This document shows, piece by piece, positions 59,986 through 64,000 of a stretch of 64,000 nucleotides of DNA. The position numbers were made by a program, and so were the translations under genes. Within the stretch, counting starts at the first letter, position 1, and the number at the start of each line of letters is the position of its first letter. The notes under the pieces were generated by a model, which saw only the letters and a list, made by a program, of their open reading frames with translations, was not told where the DNA came from and searched no databases. Source of the DNA: an uncultured Lachnospiraceae bacterium (GTDB lineage: Bacteria > Bacillota > Clostridia > Lachnospirales > Lachnospiraceae); contig CAJTLU010000009.1 in assembly GCA_910577175.1 (NCBI GenBank), positions 70,686 through 134,685 on the forward strand. Reading direction: 5' to 3'.

Positions 59986-60167
59986 CGAAAGCTACGAGGC
60001 ATGACTTAGGGAAACGCCGCTTAAAGCGTTTCCTACGCCGGATTTGCGTTGGAAGCAACATTCACCTCTGCAAATCCGTGCGCATCCGCCGGAGGCTCTG
60101 AGGAAGCGATGATTTAATCAGCGCTTCTTTAGCTGTCCGCCCCTAAAGGGGCGGGGGATTTGACCCC
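59965..60167. mobile_element. hairpin-rich ~200-bp element with imperfect terminal inverted repeats
   Basis: The left end (59965-59981, ggggagtcaaatacccc) and the reverse complement of the right end (60153-60167, ggggtcaaatccccc) match apart from small indels. Between them are at least five stem-loops: gtagc/gctac (59982-59995), ggaaacgc/gcgtttcc (60010-60033), cggatttgc/gcaaatccg (60039-60078), gaagcg-tgatt/aatca-cgcttc (60103-60127) and ccgcccc/ggggcgg (60137-60154). No ORF is present. It looks like a MITE or a remnant of an IS200/IS605-type unit; identity to a known family is not established. Confidence 0.55.
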
Positions 60168-60179
60168 GCGGGCGCGCCC

Positions 60180-60217
60180 GGATAGTGCAAATATAGTTGC
60201 ACTATCCTCACTTTGCT
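60180..60217 (+). terminator. hairpin between the element and the ilvA-like gene
   Basis: ggatagtgcaa (60180-60190) and ttgcactatcc (60197-60207) form a perfect 11-bp stem with a 6-base loop, then TCACTTTGCTTT. It may be the original terminator of the ftsY transcript. It lies outside the inverted repeats of the element. Confidence 0.55.
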
Positions 60218-60251
60218 TTCGCGCGAATAAAGAAACGGAGGAGAACAAGTT

Positions 60252-61472
60252 ATGATGACAATGGAGCAGTTTGAAGAAGCAGTGGAGACAGTCAAACGCG
60301 TCACGGCACCGACAAAGCTGGTTTACAGTAAGTTTTTTTCAGACCAGACTGGCAACAAGGTATACTTAAAGCCCGAGAATATGCAGGTGACAGGAGCTTA
60401 CAAAATCAGGGGCGCGTACTATAAAATCAGCACCCTGACGGAGGAAGAGCGTTCCCGCGGTCTGATTACGGCATCTGCAGGGAACCATGCGCAGGGTGTT
60501 GCTTATGCAGCGCAGGAATACGGCTGTAAGGCAGTGATTGTAATGCCGACGACGACGCCGTTAATTAAAGTAAACCGTACCAAGGGCTATGGCGCTGAGG
60601 TAGTGCTTTACGGGAATGTATACGACGAATCCTGCGAGTATGCGTTAAAGCTTGCCGAGGAGCAGGGCTATACGTTTATTCATCCGTTTGACGACGAAAC
60701 GGTCGCAACCGGACAGGGCACCATTGCCATGGAGCTGTTTAAGGAACTTCCTACGGTAGATATTATTTTAGCCCCGGTCGGTGGCGGCGGTCTGCTTGCG
60801 GGAGTCTCCACTCTGGCTAAGATGCTGAATCCGAACATTAAGGTAATCGGTGTGGAGCCGGAAGGAGCAAGCTGTATGAAGGCGTCCCTTGCGGCAGGGG
60901 AGGTAGTTACGCTTCCTTTGGTTGATACGATTGCAGACGGTACGGCGGTAAAGACGCCCGGCACAAAGATTTTCCCGTATATCCAGCAGAATGTGGACGA
61001 GATTATGACGGTTTCCGATAAGGAGCTGATTGTCTGCTTCTTAGATATGATTGAAAATCATAAGATGGTAGTGGAAAATTCGGGTCTTCTGACGGTTGCC
61101 GCATTGAAACAGTTAAAATGCCAGGGAAAGAAGGTCGCTGCGATTATGAGCGGCGGAAATATGGACGTAATTACTATGGCGTCCGTCGTACAGCAGGGAC
61201 TGATTCTGCGGGAGCGTATTTTTACGTTTTCCGTACTGCTGCCAGATAAGCCGGGCGAGCTGGTACATGTGGCTTCGATTGTCGCACAGAATCAGGGCAA
61301 TGTTATCCGGCTCGACCATAACCAGTTTGTCAGCATCAACCGCAACAGCGCAGTGGAGCTGACAATTACCCTGGAAGCATTCGGGGGAGAACATAAGAAG
61401 AGAATCCTGAAAGCGCTGGAGGATGCCGGGTATCATCCGAATGTGGTGGCGCCGAAGGCAATGTATCAGTAA
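60252..61472 (+). CDS. ilvA: threonine ammonia-lyase (threonine deaminase) with ACT domain
   Basis: PLP enzyme that deaminates threonine to 2-oxobutanoate. The 406-residue protein has the PLP lysine Lys51 (GAYKIRGAYY), the phosphate loop VGGGGLLAG and a C-terminal ACT domain (FSVLLPDKPGELVHVAS). One ACT domain and this length fit the short TdcB-like/IlvA2 class rather than the two-ACT biosynthetic enzyme, so it could be catabolic or serve isoleucine synthesis; no neighbouring ilv genes settle it. Confidence 0.9.
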   Translation: MMTMEQFEEAVETVKRVTAPTKLVYSKFFSDQTGNKVYLKPENMQVTGAYKIRGAYYKISTLTEEERSRGLITASAGNHAQGVAYAAQEYGCKAVIVMPTTTPLIKVNRTKGYGAEVVLYGNVYDESCEYALKLAEEQGYTFIHPFDDETVATGQGTIAMELFKELPTVDIILAPVGGGGLLAGVSTLAKMLNPNIKVIGVEPEGASCMKASLAAGEVVTLPLVDTIADGTAVKTPGTKIFPYIQQNVDEIMTVSDKELIVCFLDMIENHKMVVENSGLLTVAALKQLKCQGKKVAAIMSGGNMDVITMASVVQQGLILRERIFTFSVLLPDKPGELVHVASIVAQNQGNVIRLDHNQFVSINRNSAVELTITLEAFGGEHKKRILKALEDAGYHPNVVAPKAMYQ

Positions 61473-61484
61473 ATCGGAGGGGCT

Positions 61485-62369
61485 ATGAAGCTATTTATTG
61501 TGACGGGGATGAGCGGCGCCGGAAAATCGAAAGCAGTGGATTATCTGGAGGATTTCGGGTATTACTGCCTTGATAATCTTCCGGTAAAGCTTCTTTCCTC
61601 TGTTATGGACTGGATGGAGAATAATAAGGATTTTCCAAGTAAGGTTGCAGTAACATTGGATATCCGCAGCAGGAATATTTCTGACAGCTTTTTTTCGGCA
61701 TTGGAGGCGGTGAAAAAGAGCGGTGTGCCGGTACGCGTCCTGTTTCTGGACTGTGAGGATACGGTACTGATTAAGCGGTATAAGGAGAGCAGGCGCCTGC
61801 ATCCTTTGATGAATCTGGAAAACCAGACGGACATTTCCTCTGCACTCCGGGAGGAGCGCCGGGTACTGTCGTTTGTCCGGGAGTCTGCGGATTATATCAT
61901 CGATACGTCGGCGCTTGCAACATCGAAGCTGCGGAAAAAGATTGCCGAGCTTGTGGAAGCAGATGCGGATAACGGAATGACGGTGCATTTTCTGTCCTTT
62001 GGCTATAAATACGGGATTCCGGCGGAAGCCGACCTTGTGTTTGACGTCCGGTGCCTGCCGAATCCGTTTTATGAGGAGGGACTGCGGAATCTGACCGGTC
62101 TTGACCAGGAGGTGCGGGATTTCGTATTTTCCTCGGAACAGGCGGAGGGGCTATACATACGTATCCGGGAGATGCTGCATTTCTCCGTTCCGCTGTATGA
62201 AAAGGAAGGTAAGGCACAGCTTGTTGTAGCGTTCGGCTGTACCGGCGGCCAGCACCGTTCGACTGCTTTTGCCTACCGGATGCAGCAGGAGTTTGAGAAG
62301 GAGGGTCAGACGGCAAGGCTGACCTGCCGGGACATGAGCGTGAATAAGGAAGAGGTAAAGAACCGGTAG
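61485..62369 (+). CDS. rapZ: RNase adapter / nucleotide-binding protein RapZ
   Basis: The 294-residue product has an N-terminal P-loop (VTGMSGAGKSKAVDYLED) and the C-terminal RapZ domain with FGCTGGQHRSTAF. In E. coli RapZ delivers GlmZ sRNA to RNase E; in Firmicutes (YvcJ) it is linked to cell-wall amino sugar control and competence. The usual partners yvcK and whiA do not follow; an AT-rich intergenic region and sigma-factor cassette do. Confidence 0.95.
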   Translation: MKLFIVTGMSGAGKSKAVDYLEDFGYYCLDNLPVKLLSSVMDWMENNKDFPSKVAVTLDIRSRNISDSFFSALEAVKKSGVPVRVLFLDCEDTVLIKRYKESRRLHPLMNLENQTDISSALREERRVLSFVRESADYIIDTSALATSKLRKKIAELVEADADNGMTVHFLSFGYKYGIPAEADLVFDVRCLPNPFYEEGLRNLTGLDQEVRDFVFSSEQAEGLYIRIREMLHFSVPLYEKEGKAQLVVAFGCTGGQHRSTAFAYRMQQEFEKEGQTARLTCRDMSVNKEEVKNR

Positions 62370-62706
62370 GTACGGGGCGATACGGCAGATGGAACGGAGC
62401 AGCCTGAAGCAGAATTGCTCCGGGATTACGGTAGCTATGTCTGTTTCGTGACATTTCCGTCTGCCTGATTACATTTATACATATATACATATTGTGCTAA
62501 ATCTGTCAACTTACGAAAAGTATTAAATTATCCTTCACTTTTTTTAGTTCATTTTTTACGAAAAGGTCAAAGAAGCGTGCCATAATATAACTACAAAAAA
62601 TTTTTGTAAAATTAGAAATTTTTTTAGATATTGAGTGGTGCAAGTGCTGTTTTTCCCGTTTATTAGGGTGAAAGGTCTTGAAGTAAACGAGAAAGGAGTA
62701 TTGGCT
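62370..62706 (+). other. intergenic region between rapZ and the sigma-factor gene
   Basis: The first part holds a nested hairpin: outer ggcagatggaa/ttccgtctgcc (62384-62394 with 62455-62465) and inner cggagca/tgctccg (62395-62401 with 62416-62422), a possible end of the rapZ transcript. The rest is strongly AT-rich with poly-T/poly-A runs and a palindrome at 62592-62608. No gene is supported in it. Confidence 0.55.
62592..62608. promoter_or_regulatory. AT-rich palindrome upstream of the sigma-factor gene
   Basis: TACAAAAAATTTTTGTA is a 17-base palindrome about 100 bp before the sigma-factor ATG, next to a possible promoter (TTGTAA at 62604 and GATATT at 62627, 17 bp apart). It could be an operator; it could also be a by-product of AT richness. 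Confidence 0.3.
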
Positions 62707-63264
62707 ATGGATGATAAGCAGATAGTAGATTTGTATTGGGCACGCTCCGAAACTGCTATTGAAGAAACCGAAAAGAAATACGGGCGGTATTGTCATTATA
62801 TCGCGTATCAAATATTATACAACGACGAGGACGTAAAAGAAGTTTTAAACGATACATATTTGAAAACGTGGAATACCGTACCCCCGCAACGTCCCGACCC
62901 GTTAAAGCCGTATGTAGGAATGATAAGCAGACAACTCGCACTTGATACCTATGAGGCACAGCACACACAAAAGCGCGGCGGGCAAGTACTGCTTGTTCTT
63001 GATGAATTATCGGAGTGTATTCCCGATAATGACAACGGCGCGGATATTGGCGAGAGTATTGCGCTCTCCGACGCACTGTCCCGCTTTTTGCTGGCTTTGC
63101 CGCAACGGACGCGGAACATCTTTGTACGTCGTTATTTCTATATGAGTACCGTTGCAGAGATTGCAAAAGACTTTTCTATGAAAGAAAGCAACGTAACTAT
63201 GCACTTACTCCGCACCCGAAAAAAATTAGAACAATTTTTGAAAAGGGAAGGGTTTGACCTATGA
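62707..63264 (+). CDS. ECF-like sigma-70 family RNA polymerase sigma factor
   Basis: The 185-residue protein has region 2 (IAYQILYNDEDVKEVLNDTY, then LKTWNTVPP) and region 4 (LPQRTRNIFVRRYFYMSTVA, then SMKESNVTMHLLRTRKKL), with no region 3, the build of ECF factors. Start ATG 62707 behind AAAGGAG. Its stop overlaps by 4 bp the ATG of a membrane protein gene, typical of a sigma/anti-sigma pair. Local DNA is more AT-rich than the core genes, hinting at transfer. Confidence 0.88.
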   Translation: MDDKQIVDLYWARSETAIEETEKKYGRYCHYIAYQILYNDEDVKEVLNDTYLKTWNTVPPQRPDPLKPYVGMISRQLALDTYEAQHTQKRGGQVLLVLDELSECIPDNDNGADIGESIALSDALSRFLLALPQRTRNIFVRRYFYMSTVAEIAKDFSMKESNVTMHLLRTRKKLEQFLKREGFDL

Positions 63265-63731
63265 CAAATACGAATTTACTGCACGCTATGGGACGCATTG
63301 ACCCCAAGCTGATCACAGACGCCGCACCCGATGTAGAACAAACCCGCAAAAAAACGTGGATAAAATGGGCTTCGCTCGCAGCTTGTTTTTGCCTTGCATT
63401 TTTTTGTGCATTAACAATAAATAATAATATTCATCATAAAAGCGAAAAACCATTAGTTAGTATTTTTGAGGGAGAAGTAATAGCAATAGTTGATAATAAT
63501 CAATGTATTGTTGAAGTTACTGTTGGAGATCAAAATTTTCCTGAAGGCGTAACCGCTTATATTGTATATGAGAAAATTGTTTACAATTCTGAAATATACA
63601 GCGAGGATTTAATCGTAGGAAATACTATAGTTATTGCTTATGACTCTGCTCATTTGAAAAAGGAAAACGAACAAATTTTTATTACCATCGAGAATATCGA
63701 ACTTACTGATAAATCTAAATTTACAGAGTAA
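63261..63731 (+). CDS. single-pass membrane protein, putative anti-sigma partner
   Basis: The 156-residue protein has a cytoplasmic N-terminus (about 1-33: HAMGRIDPKLITDAAPDVEQ, then TRKKTWIKW), one span (about 35-54) and an extracytoplasmic beta-rich domain. N-termini of this I-D-x-x-L-I-x-x-A-A-P type followed by a W-K-W-rich anchor recur in proteins encoded next to such sigma factors in Lachnospiraceae. An anti-sigma role is inferred from the ATGA overlap and topology; no zinc-binding ZAS motif (H-x3-C-x2-C) is present. Confidence 0.6.
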   Translation: MTNTNLLHAMGRIDPKLITDAAPDVEQTRKKTWIKWASLAACFCLAFFCALTINNNIHHKSEKPLVSIFEGEVIAIVDNNQCIVEVTVGDQNFPEGVTAYIVYEKIVYNSEIYSEDLIVGNTIVIAYDSAHLKKENEQIFITIENIELTDKSKFTE

Positions 63732-63745
63732 AGGAGTGTAATTGT

Positions 63746-63982
63746 ATGAAGAAGAATATGAAAAAGAAAGTGATTATTGGTATTTGTACATTGTTAGTAA
63801 TCGTTCTTCTGATACCTATTCCTATGCGTTTGAAAGACGGAGGTACAGTGGTATATAATGCTATTCTGTATCGGGTTGAGAAAGTGCATAGATTGGATAC
63901 TGAATTTACCGAGGAAGTTGATTACCTTGAGGGAACGATTGTAAAAGTCCTTGGTATTGAAGTTTATAACGATGTCGAATAA
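63746..63982 (+). CDS. small membrane-anchored protein of unknown function
   Basis: The 78-residue protein has an N-terminal Lys-rich start, one span (about 8-25: VIIGICTLLVIVLLIPIP) and a short extracytoplasmic domain (MRLKDGGTVVYNAILYRVEK) ending in VLGIEVYNDVE. I recognise the general type from Firmicutes genomes but know no function. It lies 14 bp after the putative anti-sigma gene with a good AAAGGAG site, so it belongs to the same cassette. Confidence 0.65.
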   Translation: MKKNMKKKVIIGICTLLVIVLLIPIPMRLKDGGTVVYNAILYRVEKVHRLDTEFTEEVDYLEGTIVKVLGIEVYNDVE

Positions 63983-64000
63983 TCGAACGGATAACATAAG

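Noticed and set aside
59965..60207. TnpB guide RNA or complete IS200/IS605 insertion sequence
   Set aside because: No transposase or TnpB frame is nearby and the inverted ends are not typical of that family; only a remnant or MITE can be suggested.

Overview
The window is 64 kb of a motile, low-to-mid GC Clostridia genome, most likely family Lachnospiraceae (Roseburia-like). This is inferred from gene content only: a Bacillus/Clostridium-type fla/che operon with FliY, CheC, CheD and sigma-D; an IspH-S1 fusion; and AgrA/GHKL-type regulation. Every gene I can support is on the + strand. No rRNA, tRNA or CRISPR array was seen.

Region 1 (1-35.5 kb) is a fla/che operon of about 40 genes. It begins at a sigma-A-like promoter (239-266), just after two copies of an 83-bp tandem repeat at the window edge. 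The order is rod and basal body (flgB, flgC, fliE, fliF), switch and export ATPase (fliG, fliH, fliI, fliJ), a MotE-like stator chaperone, hook (fliK, flgD, hook-operon protein, flgE), flbD, stator (motA, motB), fliL, switch (fliM, fliY), cheY, export gate (fliO, fliP, fliQ, fliR, flhB, flhA), flhF, flhG, a PilZ c-di-GMP receptor, chemosensory core (cheB, cheA, cheW, cheC, cheD), a small membrane protein, sigD, and a poorly characterised tail: fapA/DUF342, a 104-residue unknown, a SwrB-like protein and an MltG-like repeat protein. The first convincing terminator is at 35.45 kb. Internal hairpins and a strong internal promoter in the end of motB could tune segments of the operon.

Region 2 (35.5-37.4 kb) is rpsB-tsf with its own promoter, a structured leader and a terminator. 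The usual pyrH-frr partners do not follow.

Region 3 (37.4-43.1 kb) looks like an inserted accessory module: a LytTR response regulator, a GHKL kinase without membrane segments, and two half-size ABC exporters. A pair of 9-bp direct repeats with 21-bp period lies immediately upstream of an extended -10 promoter for the exporters, which is a plausible LytTR operator. Downstream is a promoter-equipped 38-codon small ORF.

Region 4 (43.1-62.4 kb) is housekeeping: cardiolipin synthase, folD, rimO, pgsA, a GerMN-like lipoprotein, a BaiN/HI0933 flavoprotein, cmk, the ispH-rpsA fusion, an isolated cheR, plsX-acpP-rnc-smc-ftsY, threonine ammonia-lyase and rapZ. A hairpin-rich element of about 200 bp with imperfect terminal inverted repeats sits on the 3' end of ftsY and supplies its last codons.

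Region 5 (62.4-64 kb) is more AT-rich: an ECF-like sigma factor, a translationally coupled single-pass membrane protein (putative anti-sigma partner) and a 78-residue membrane-anchored protein. It looks like an acquired regulatory cassette and may continue past the window.
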